Origin: Mesocentrotus franciscanus
Taxonomy: Eukaryota; Echinodermata; Echinoidea; Camarodonta; Strongylocentrotidae
Reading direction: 5' to 3'
NCBI GenBank assembly: GCA_037976565.1
Contig: CP137679.1
Span: forward strand, 11,848,651-11,912,650
DNA: 64,000 nucleotides
In this document: in pieces, positions 24,201 through 36,900 of the stretch
How positions within the stretch are numbered: the stretch's first letter is position 1
Layout: each line of letters starts with the position of its first letter
Made by a program: the position numbers and the translations under genes
The notes under the pieces: generated by a model
What the model saw: the letters and a program-made list of their open reading frames with translations, nothing else
Databases searched by the model: none
What the model was told of the DNA's origin: nothing

Positions 24201-27200
24201 CATTTGACATCGTATCAGTTGAAAAATGCCTTCATATCAATACAAAAGAGTTAACTTGCATTCATAATTTTCTAGTGTAACTTACAGATTTGCCGATACA
24301 ACATTATCTAGCATGTCATAGCAAAAAGAGAAAAACATTCTCACTTATTAAACCAATAGATTTGCTGCAATAGTCATTATTTACTAAAGAACAGAATCAA
24401 GTAGTATTATTTCATTTCATTACCTGAACTGTCACTGCTTGCTTGATTAAGTAACGCTGCATCTAGCTGTTGTTTGAGTGTGGTGTTTTGTCTCTCGCTC
24501 TCCCTCAGTTTCTTCCTCAACCCTGCCAAATCTTTCTGTAGCCCAGAGATCACCTGGGGATCACCATCCGTCTCCTGTCCGGGAACGCTCCTGAGGCTCT
24601 CCAACTCCTCCCGCTCAATCCGCTTCTCCAAGGACTGGTACCTCCTCTTGGCATCCTTGAGCTTGGAGCGGAGATCTGCCACCTCCCGCTGGAGTTCCTC
24701 ACGGGTGGCAGCGGTGGGATCGGTCTGGTCATGTCCAGGGATGCTCCTCAAGCTCTCAAGCTCTTCTCGCTCTAACTGCTTCTCAAGGGTCTGCTGCCTC
24801 CGTTTGGACTCCTTGAGCTGAGAGCGGAGCTCCATCACCTCTCTCTGGAGCTCATCTTTGGTGGCAGCGGTGGGATATGATAGTTCTTCCAGGCTGAGAC
24901 TAGGTTGGGGAACTGGAATGAAGAGATTAGTGTCTCGGGAGAAGAGAGGCGGTGGTTGCATGCTCTCTGGATCATGGCCAACTCCAAAGCTTCTGCGCTG
25001 TGCATCACTGGCTGTGGTGATAGTTGGCGAAACATCTGAAAATGAAAAATGGAAAAAAGCATACGTTTTACATGGATAGTTGTTACTACCTTGAACCAAA
25101 CATTACAACAGATTAATATGGTTATCAGTTACAAGCAGGAAAATTTTTAATTTATTTTCAGCCTAACTTTTGTCGCTCAGATAGTCTTCAGTTCATTTAA
25201 ACTTAATTAAAGTCACACTTCGTTCAATTTTCTTAACATCAAGAGCACTTGCTGAAGTACTCACCATTGCTATCACTGCCGACTCCGCTACCTACACCAC
25301 TAGTCGTTGAAGATTGCACAGCGCCTTGCCTGTCTATCACCACATGTAGGTGATTATCATTCCTCCTACCCATGCCCTCCTCAATCTGTCTCCTCAGGGT
25401 CTGCATGGCAGCCAGTTCAGCCCCCAGGACGTCCCTCAGGCTGTTCCTGTCTCTATCATCGTGGGACGCTTCACGGCTGCTTCCTGTCTCACTCTGGTGA
25501 GTGATGTTGACGTTGAGGGGGAGGTTGGAGTGGAGAGCGTTGGTAAGGCGACTAAGCTCTCGGATTTGTTCCTGCATGAGCTGTTGAAGCTATGTAAAAG
25601 CACAAAGAAAAGGAGAATATTCAACATCAACGCTAATCCTAAACAATGTAAAAATAAAGTATTGCACTTGTAGAAGACAGTCAAGGGAAATGTCTAACAC
25701 CTCTATTTTGATTTCATACTCCTTTACGTCTAATCAAGATCCTTGTTTATTTTTTTCTTGTGAGGGATTACTTTATTTTAAACATATAAGTACATGTATG
25801 ACTAAAATCTGCCACTTCTCTAGAAATAGTAAATTATATGTTAACCTGTAATGTTTAACTCATTGTCTGCTAGAATTGCTGGTTCCTACACTAAGTCGAC
25901 AGAAGAAAACAGTAGTTAACGAATCAAGAATATTTTGTACCTGCTCTGATGTATCACTTCCTCTGGGAGATTGGTCGCTATTTATCAATCTACCATTCTC
26001 CATCTTTAGTTCCTGCAACACAAAAACACAAAACAGGAGAGTGTTAGTGGTTTCCAAAGTAGACTGAACATTTTCAAAAAGGATGAGCCTATCAGAAGGA
26101 ATGAAAGGCCTGCAATGAATGTTTACATGAAGAATTACATATTTACCTCCTTGCATGACGTGAGAGAAAAGGTCACAAAATAATGTGTGACAGTGATACC
26201 ATTATCTGTTGATACACATGTAGACAACCTCTATAATGTATGTCAGTAAAATTGCTACACATTTGACATGAGCTGCTTGTATAATGTAAGTTGGCTACTA
26301 GGGGCCGTCAAGGAAGACGAGAATCTATCTTATACATCAAAGAGATTCAATCATGGATCACACTTTGTTCATGTAGGATGACCTTACCTTGATCAAACCA
26401 TCCTTGATCCTTCCAGCACTGTTGAGCTCATCGATGCGATCTTGCTTGGCTTGGAGATCGTCCTCCAGATCCATGATCTTCCTTCGAAGCTTGGCCTAAA
26501 GAGAAAAATATGAGAGAGAAGTCGATTTGTATGCTGCGAATATACCTGACAATAGAAAAAAAGTTAATGTCTCTGAACAGACATTCTTAATTGCTCTATG
26601 GATATCATAATAGTGGATTTGACCAGAGAAAACTGCGATTGTTATATACCATTTTAAGGTTGAAATATCTAGATTCTACAAATCCACAAATAAAAACACA
26701 AGCTCTTGCACCCTTTAGGTGATTTCCTTGGAGCTGATGGGACACATATCATCATCACTGGACAGAGTAAAGGAGACTTACTGCATTCTGCTTGGCCTGT
26801 CTATCTGACTCTTGCCCGTCTTGAAGAGACTCTAAGGATTCCCTGAAATGAAAAAAAAGGGCAGGGGAAAAAGAGAAATTAGTCAAAATCATGAACATAA
26901 TCTTCGTTATTGTTCCACCAATGGAAAAAGAATTTCTGTTCAATCAATACTGAGAGATCCACTTTATCATGAAGAAGATTATGGTGGTTATGGTTTTAAA
27001 AAAAATGAAATATTGGTGATTGATAAGGATGAAGATTCTGAATCTGAATCTGATGATGATGATGACGATAATGGTGATGGTGTCAATGTGGCAATGGTGA
27101 TAATAGTGATCATAGTAATAATGTGGTGATGGTTATCATGACCACATTACCATTACAACAGCAAATTAGAACCCCCACTTAGAGATAATATCCTGTTATA

Positions 27201-30200
27201 AAAATGCACCGTACAGAACTTCTTACGACACTTGTTTTACTCACTTTGCCTTGGCTAATAGTTTATTTTTGTTATCCAGATCCTCCTTGAGAGAGGCCAC
27301 ATAATCCTCATCAGGCTTCTGAGATCTCAGTCTCGCTATCAGATCTATCAAAGATGAAACAGAAATACATGAAGTTATAACAATTCCTTCCATTATTAAA
27401 TAAATGTCATACTTTCCAGTGTACCGACAATTTAACCATATGATATGACAAGACAGGTAGCCAAGAGCTCATAATCAAACAACCGATTTTATGGTTTCAG
27501 AAACTATACATGTTACATTGTGTCACTAATATTACATGATACTCAACTAAATCAATAATGTTGCATCAGTGAATTAAATATTTTACAAGTGACTGTATAG
27601 CTACAGCACTAAAATTGACACTAAATATACATACAACACAAAGGCCCTGTAATATGAACTTTGTTCTTGAGAACAGAATCATTTACACCAACTGTCAATG
27701 CACAACAGGACTTATGAATTGTATTACTGATGTTCACAACAGGCAATGGTTAAGTTCATTTGTACACAACTCCGGTAACAACACCTAATACCATGTAGGC
27801 ATAACTGCTAAACCTTTTACAGCAAAAACTAGGAATCTCTCAAGGCAAAATTAGGAATACAGTCTATTTTGTAAAATTTTCACACAGAATATTTCAGAAA
27901 AAGAGAGGAATCTAGGGTTCAAAACAATAGCTTGAAGGCAAAAAAATAGGAATCATTCCTCCAAAATAGGAATGGTTGGCAGCTATTTGTAAGGTACAGG
28001 TGTACACCTATCTTTTACAGATTGCTTACCTCTGAGTTTGTCTATCTCCCTGTTGAGTCTATCATTATCATCCTTGAGCCTTGCCATCTCGGCATGGTGT
28101 GACGGACTGGGCGACGCCCTCACGGCTGACTGCTGCATCTCTAGGAACAGTCGGTCCTTCTCCCGACCACTCTCAAGCAGCTTCTGTACATATTAACAGA
28201 ATAAACATTTAGTGAGCACTAGTATAAGAATACATGGTTATTTGAGATGAACACACGTGTGTGATTACTAAATCCCAATACTTGTATATCAAATGAAATT
28301 CATAATATAAAGATAGGAATAACCATTTCAAAATAAAAAGATAAAATCATAATACCCTTCTTGTGAGGCATTGACATTCCTCTACTATAATTTGAAGGGA
28401 CACTAATTGAACCATGCCCCTTTTACACATGTGTGTACATACTAAATCCCTATACTCATATATACAATGAAATTCATAGCATAAAGATAGGAATAACAAT
28501 TTCAATAGAAAAAGATTAAAAAAAATAAACCCCTTTTGTGAAAATTCAATATTCCTCTGTGATTTGAAGGGATGTTAATTCAACCATGACCCTTTTTATA
28601 TGTATTGTCTAATATGATTTTTTTCTTCTTTCTTCTTTGACTGTCTCGTCTTGTCTCTTGGTGATGCTCACAATCTTTATCGTTTATCAGTGTAGTACTT
28701 GACGTGTAGACCTAGTGCTGCCCTGCATTATCTTACCAAACTGGTGAGTGATCATACATACATTCAACAACTAAATCATTCATACCTTTACCAAGATTGG
28801 TAATTTTTTAAAAATGTGAAAATTTGATTTGTCCCCATCTATGTTTCTTGAGAATGTGACATTTAAAAGCTTACATCTAAAAGGCCCTAATGCAACCACT
28901 CCATCTTTCATTTTTTAGTTACGAAAACACAAAAACATCAAATTTACAAGGATATGACAAATTGGGTTGTGAACTGTACATTCTAAGAATGGAAATCATG
29001 GCAAGTGTAACTGACAGAGTTCTGATGCTACTTAGAAGAGACCCTCTAAACCTTCAAGGTGAATCTTCCCCAAATAAAAATGAATTCAAACCTCTATTGT
29101 CTTGTCTTTCTCCGCCAAGGCGTTCCTCATCTTGCCAAGGAGAGTACCCTGCTCATGGTCAGCTCTTGCAAGCGTTTCTTCTGCATTCTATATAAAAGAA
29201 TAATGCAATGATAATGATTTTAATCATGAGTTTACTTCTAATATATCAACATTCCTTTTGAGCAAACCACTTATTCATCATGCTTTGGCACACAAAAGGA
29301 TTCTTTTTTCTTTGTACAGATGTTATTCTCAGTTCTTATTACATGGAGAGAGAAAACGCTGCAGACTTGAAACTAAATCTGTAACCTGAATGAGCAAACC
29401 ACTAATACATAATATATTAGCAAATAAGAGGTCTTTTCTTTGTAAAAATTGTTACTCTGAGTTGGAAAATAAATGGAGAGAGTAAAAAGCCAGTAGTGAA
29501 AATAAATTTATACCATGTATGAATATCATATCAGCTATTATAAATGAAACATCAGAATCAAACTCTCACAAAATACCCAAGTCCTGCTTAACAGCACTGA
29601 TTTTACTCTCATCACAAGAATTTGTCATGGCAAAAAATCTTACAGACTGCTACAAGCATGGATTACAATCATTCCAGGAGAAAACTAGTGAACTATAAAG
29701 AGGACGTGACAAAAAAATGTTGGGGCATGTATAATGACGGAGAAAAGTTATTTTCTTATGATTGTTTGTTTTACCGGACTGCGAAGAAAGCATGTGTATG
29801 CTTGTAAGTAGGCAACCAGGGGACAGATGGCTTTCAGTCCTTTCTGAGGGACTTGGTAAAGAGGATTAATGCCGTACTAGAGGGCACTAGCGCATCGACT
29901 TGAATTTGAACCTGGTACCTCCTGATTACGAGACCGCTGCTCTACCACAGAGCTTTTGTGCCTCACTCATAATGAACTATAAAGAGGAAGTTTTTTTTTA
30001 AAGGCTATAGCAAGTATAATGATGATGGAGAAACATGATTTTCTTATGTCTCCCTCCATTGTCTACTAACCTGCAGTTCATATTCCTTCTCATTGACCTG
30101 TCTTTGCAGGTCTCTCAGTGCGTTGCTCTTATTGACCAGGGCCCGGTTGCACTTGTCATTCAGATCCTAAAAGAGATATGTGACAGTTTGCTAAATGAAT

Positions 30201-33200
30201 ACAGTCAAACCTGCTTTAGCAACCACCTGTATAGAAAGACCACCTGTCTATAGAGACCACATTGTTTGTTTCCCTTGAGCAGAGTTTTACCATTGAAACT
30301 TGTATCAAAGAAACCTGTACATAAAGACCACCTGCTGTAGGGTTCATCGCACTAGTTTAAAGGTACTATGTCCCATTTGCAGGCCCAAAAAATGAAAAGC
30401 TTGAATTCCAACGGCATTTGAAAGGCAATACTAATTTAGAACTTCCCTAAAAAAAGGGGGGCTTGAAAATGTCTTGAAGTGGGAAAATAACGACTATTAG
30501 TTGTCGAATCGACTTAGGAGCTATAGAGCCAGTAAGTAATAGTCTGATTTTTCAGACCATTGTACCGAATGGTCATACGTTTTATGCTGCGCAAAGATTC
30601 AATCAGTTTATTTTGGGCCATTACAAAAAGTGGGTTATTGATGTAGACAAATGCTCATGTACCCTTTACATCTTATTTTATGTATGTTATTACCAAAGAT
30701 GTTAAAAAGCCAGTCAGTCACTCAATAGTGTCTGACAGTGAAGTCTAGCAAGTAAACAGGTTTCCTTGCATAATTTGAATATTAGGACACTGCTAACGTT
30801 TAAATTTCACAGATAGGACATACATATTCATAATTCCTGCACAGTTCTACAGAATTTCATGTTGGCTGCAAAAGGGACATAGTATCTTTAAAGGCAGAAA
30901 AATAGGAATCATTCCTCCAAAACAAGAATGGTTGGCAGCTATGCAATCCCACCTCCACTTCCATTTATAGCTCACATATATGTAGTTGTATGCACTCTTG
31001 TCTTTCTGCACAACAAGATTAAATTCATGGTGCCAAATGAGTCAATCACTACAGATGGAATCATAGCTACAAATAAACAAATTAGAACACTGTAAATAAA
31101 GAAATAAATGAAAATCAGTTCATGAATCATACCTTAATTTGAGTATCCTTGTCTCTGATGGTCTGCAGGAGGTCTTGTGTAGCTTTCTCGTTGGCTGCTG
31201 CTACTTGAGCTCGCTCGCGTACAATCTCCTAAATAAAACAAGTCACAGAAGAGAAAGAAATAGGTGGGGATAGGGCAGTGTTATTAGAAGTGGCAATTTA
31301 GTTAGGAAAATTAACAAATGCAGAATACATTTTTGCTTTTTTTTAAATACACAAAATATGCACTGACTTTCGGCTGTACTCACTGTGAGTATGGGAATAA
31401 TTCCTAGTTTGAGATCTCTTTCTTCCACCCCCCCCCCCTCCCCTCTCTCTCTATTTCTCTCTATCTCTCTCTCTCTCTTTCTCCTCCCATTCTCTTTCCC
31501 TTTTCTCCATCTCTCTCTTTGCCCATCTTTCTCCCCCTCTCTCCGCATCTTTCTCTCTCTACTCGATCCCAGCTTACATTGTAGATGTACCTGAACATAA
31601 ACTTCTCCAATAACTCACCTCCAGTTGTTCTAATCTAAGTTGTTCTAATCCTTGAGCTGTTCAGTCTCTATATTTCTCAAAGAGTTGATCATACTGTTGC
31701 CCCTTCCATGGTGGTAAATGAGTCATTCCTAGTTTGACTGCCCCCCCCCCCTCTCCCCTACCCCACTCGCTCTACTTGATCCTCACTTTTCCATAAATGT
31801 ACAAAGACATTTTCAAAAACTCACCTCCAATTGTTTATCCTTGTCCCTGAGTCGTTCAGTCAACTGCTGGATGGCAACGTTCTGGGCCGCTCCATTACGA
31901 TCCCTGTTCTTGTGCTGAGCGTCTCGTTCCAACTCAAGCTCCCTCTCCTTCCCAGCGATGGCTGCCTGGAGACGGCTGATGATCGCATCCTTCTCACCAA
32001 GGGACCTGTGGTGGTTATCCTCCGCATCCTTGGGGGAGATGGAGCGAGATTAAAAATAAAATCCATAATGACTCGCTCAACTCAGGATTATATTTCTATA
32101 AAAAATTATGATCTAATTTTTTTCATCTTGCATGTATTTTATTTGATTTGTTATGCAATCTGGTTTAAATGGGACCTGATCTCTCTGAAACAGACTGGTC
32201 TTATGGTTTGTTTTTTTGCATCACTTTTATCGGGAACAAATACTCGTGAAAGGTTGTAGGGTACATCTTTAAATAAAAGAAAGAAAATCCAGACCCTCTT
32301 GGGTTTGTAACTAGAATAACTTTCAGGCATATTACTAGACAAAAATATAATTTCATTTATAATGTAAAAACATAAAGATTTCAAAGGAATTCGGAGGAAA
32401 ACTAAATTTGTTATTTGACATCGATGGGTTAATATTTTCACATTAAGATTACATGGATTTGGAAATAAATCATCAGGATTCTTTATATAACTTACATGGT
32501 TAGCTTTGTTGAGTGCCTTGACACTGTCAGAGAGTTGTTTGTTCTTGTTGTCCAAATCCTTCATTTTAGCTTCAAGTTCCTGAAAATTGTTGAAAAATAA
32601 TAATATGACACAATGAAATTGTATCAACGTGGGCTGATAAAAATCAAAATGCATTTGCTTCTCTCTTCTAAATATATATACAGCATCTCTCTCACCCCCA
32701 CCCCAAGTCTCAATTGTCTAAATTCTCTCTCTCCCCTTCTCCTTCTCTCTCCCTCACCTACTTTCTCTCTCTCTCTCTCTCTCTCTCTCCTTTCTCATCC
32801 CCTAGTGTCTTCCGTCATATCACCATTAGCTCTCTCTAGATCTCTTTGGTGATCCCTTACGCTTTGTTTCAATGCTCTTAGTTCAGCTTCTTCATTCTCT
32901 TATCTGCATCTCTCTCTCCTCCCTCTCTCCCTTGCTCTCTCTCTCTCACTCTCAATCTCTGAGCCTTATACGTACCCCTAGTCTGTTGGCGTCTTCCATC
33001 ATATCACCATTAGCTCTCTCAAGATCTCTTTGGTGATCCCTAAGGCTTTGTTTCAATGCTCTCAGTTCTGCCTCCTTGGCATCTACAGCCTTGATTTTCT
33101 CGTCATTTGCCTCCTAAAAGAAAGTAAAAATGTACAGATGATAAAGATGTTCATTATCATGATAACAACTATTCATTTTATTATTATCATGATTATTAAT

Positions 33201-33892
33201 CATTAGTATAGTCATGTTTTTATGTTAAACATGTACTTGATGGGCTCACGGGGCATCAAACTTAGTTTTGCTTCTCTTAGCTCTATTCCTTTTTTTCTTT
33301 TTTCTTTCTTATCTGTTAATTACCTTTTATATGTGACAAAAACTCTGCATAATGGAGAACTGAATAACTAAATACATGTTATCAGAAGTACTACCGGTAT
33401 CTTTAGCAACATTTCTCATCAAAATTTACTATTTATCATCACAATTTCAATCATTAATGAGGTAGAGATGACAATGAAATACATAATGTATATACACTTA
33501 TTGATTGAGGCCTTCAACACTATTCAAAATTTAAAATTAAAAAAGAAAAGAAATACCTTTCCAAATTCATTCATCTTCAGTTCTAATCTAAATTCCTAAT
33601 CTAGACAGGGAGTATGAAATATTTTGTCTGTCATCAAGAATATGTACATTACAGTACTGTATACATTCGTTTTTAGGGATACAATCATACATAATAGTAA
33701 TTAGATCAACTTATATAGCGCAGCTCCTATATAAATATATTCTACTGCACTGTGATGAAAACAAAACACTTAACAGTGCTACTTTACAGACAAACAAAAA
33801 AGCTCCTGAAAATTTTGCCTTCAACAAAACTTTGAAGACCGCAACAGATACGGCTATTCTTATGTCTAGTGGTGGGTTATTCCAAAGCTTTG

Positions 33893-33929
<37 letters not shown>

Positions 33930-36900
33930 TGTATCTTTCCTAACCTGCAAAGCTTTGTCCCTGTCTGCTAGCTTATCTCTGAGGTCTTGTAAGATGCTCT
34001 CAGTTGATGCCTGCTGAGCCTGAGTAAAAGAGAAGAAAAAGGATAAGTGCACTATCATTACTACATGTACATAATGAAGGTAGAAGATTTAAGAAAGCTA
34101 TAGAATAGCCATTATATCAGGTAGATTAGTATGATGATAATAGGAACAGAAACATATTAATTGTAAAGCAAAAAAAACAAAACATCAACAACAGGAGATT
34201 AACACAATATGGCAGGAAAGATATTTATTGAGTCAGACTATTTTCAGATCTATAGAAACTGGCCATTTGCCTACATTTTTAAATCACTACATATACAGTA
34301 AGTCAGTTAACTTTGCATTTTTAAGTCAAATTGGGTGGGACCACAAAAATAGTTTGCTTATGAAAACCTCAACTTCAATAGAAAGTGTAAATAACATATG
34401 CTTGCATAGTTTGGTCCAAACTTGTGCAATTTTGAGTTATGCAGAGCTAACTGTAAATGTAGGCGCATGCATTCTCTACAGCAAGCCAAGACCCAAGCCC
34501 TAAAAAAAAAACCTAAAAACTAGGTCTTCGTTTGCTAGAAATCTATTGCTCTCCTACTACTGCATGTCTTTGTCACTATTCACTACATGTACAGTACATA
34601 CCGGTACACAATGTAGGAACAAAAATGTATCATGTCTCATGCTTACCAATCAATAGAGTACCCATACAGAATGAGAATTTGGAAATACAACTACCTAAAT
34701 GCATGTACACTGCAGAGTCAATATGATACATGTTTATTATGGACAAGCATGTTCCCACTATGATAATTGAACGCTGACATGAGAGCAGAGTACTAACATG
34801 ACTGTTTGAAGTGTAAACAAGTACCCAGCAATAAACAAACATACATTAACCATTACCAGCTTCATGTAGCTTTGATTTTAAGTGTACCGCACTACCAGTC
34901 CCCTAAACAAAATTGTGTATGGCCAGAATGTATAAAATAACCCTCTAAAAAGTTTACCCGGCATTCTATAAGCCAGTGGATAAAAAGTTGAAGAAAATAA
35001 AGAATAACACACAAAAATGCGTGCACAGAACCTAAGTTGGACTTGGGTTCCGTGTGGGGATCTACATTTTATGTGAATGCATACGGGTGCAACAAGTACA
35101 AGTAGTCTACTCGCAAATCGCTTTTTTGTTCATCGAGAGTGTATTTAGATGTTCAGTATCTTTTTATAGAAATAATATTTGAAGCTCATATTTGCAATAT
35201 GTGTGTACTGTATGTATATGGAACCTCTTACATATTACAAATTATTTATTTTTAAAAAAATCAACATTCTTGTAAAATTGTTGACACTACATGGACTTAA
35301 ACTTACATATATTCAAATACTCTGTATTAATGAACTTTAATATCTATCAAACCATGGCCATAATGGTATTCATTGTTTATGTTATTTGTTTGTTTGATTA
35401 GTGTTTGTTTATTTAGTTTTGTGATACATGTATGTGAACTTTATGTGAAGTCAGCCTTATACCACAATATCTCACAAATATGCAGTTTCTCTTTTTATAC
35501 TTTACTAATTACTAATTTTAGGGTCTACTGGGTTATACTTTACAAACCAAACTGGGACAAATTGCATGCAGTACTTTTTTCAGAATTCAATATGATGATG
35601 CACTCAGCAGATTAAAATATCTTACAACACAAAAAATGCATTCTTGAAAAATTATTTTTTATTAATAAACAAAATCTGTTGTAACAATTGTTACACTTTT
35701 TTTTTTTACAGTACTGTCTACTGCACTTGCAAGTTTTTTATGAATGGAACAAAAAAATTGTGCAAACACATAAAATGACTGATTGAAAAGTTTTGGGACA
35801 TATAAAAACAAACACAGAAACAACAAGAGCAAAATTGTTTTCACCAATGAAGAGAGCAATTCTTCATCCAGGTTTATAATGCAAATGACATTACCATTGC
35901 TTTACATTAATTGAAAACACCTATACAAATACAGATTAGGGGAAAATCTGAAATCCCATTAACCAGAAATTGGGAGAGTAACAAAGAATGACAAAACCTG
36001 GCACAAACAAGAGGGTATTAACATGAAATACCACAAATATATTACATGTACTAAAGATGGTGAAATCCCACATGAACATAACAATGGTTAATGCTGATAA
36101 TGGCAATTGTTAGACCCTCTGACCCTCACATCAAGGTTATTCTGTTAACCCATAGCAGTTCCGAGTTTCTCATTTTCTAAATTAAACAGTTTTTTTTCTT
36201 CCTCAAATTGGCAACAATTAATCTTATTTTCCACCCATTCATAGTTTGAAAAATTATTAAAATGTGTATAAAAAAAACAATGTGAAGGATAATGAGAAAT
36301 TCAACCGCAAAATTATCTCAGCGATTTTATATTGTACACCGCGTTGCCAACTTAGAGAATTTAATGATAATTACAATTAAATAGCTTTAATTAAAAAGCA
36401 GCACAACACATTGCATTGGAAATAAACTTTTTTAAATGTTGTGATTTTTACTCTTTCTGCTCATTTATGTGTAATCCATAGCATTGTGGATCATAAGAAA
36501 ATGCAAAAACATCACTACAAGAACACACCGTACTGCTATAGAACCATATTCCCAGAGTCAAAATCAGCCAATATACAAAGTCACATGCAAACAAATGTAC
36601 ATCTAGTGATAAAAGATGTTCCTAAATGCCAGAATAAACTGAAAAATAACACAGAATGCAAAACCTCAAAGTTACATGAACATGAAACCTTCAAAATGTA
36701 TTGCCACATGCATTAATAATCATGATAAATGGATGACCATGCAAGATGCAAAAAGAGACGTTTCAACAATGTGATTCACATCACACACAGAAACTTACAT
36801 CAGGCAAGCTGGCATTCTTTGCAAGCTCCATGTACTCCTAGTAAGATTAGTAATGAGTGATACAAAAAAAGAATAATAAATGAGAATTATGACATCATCA

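Noticed and set aside
22742..24254. Several plus-strand open frames of 68-142 codons
   Set aside because: Antisense shadows of the 1509-nt exon 29 of the minus-strand gene.
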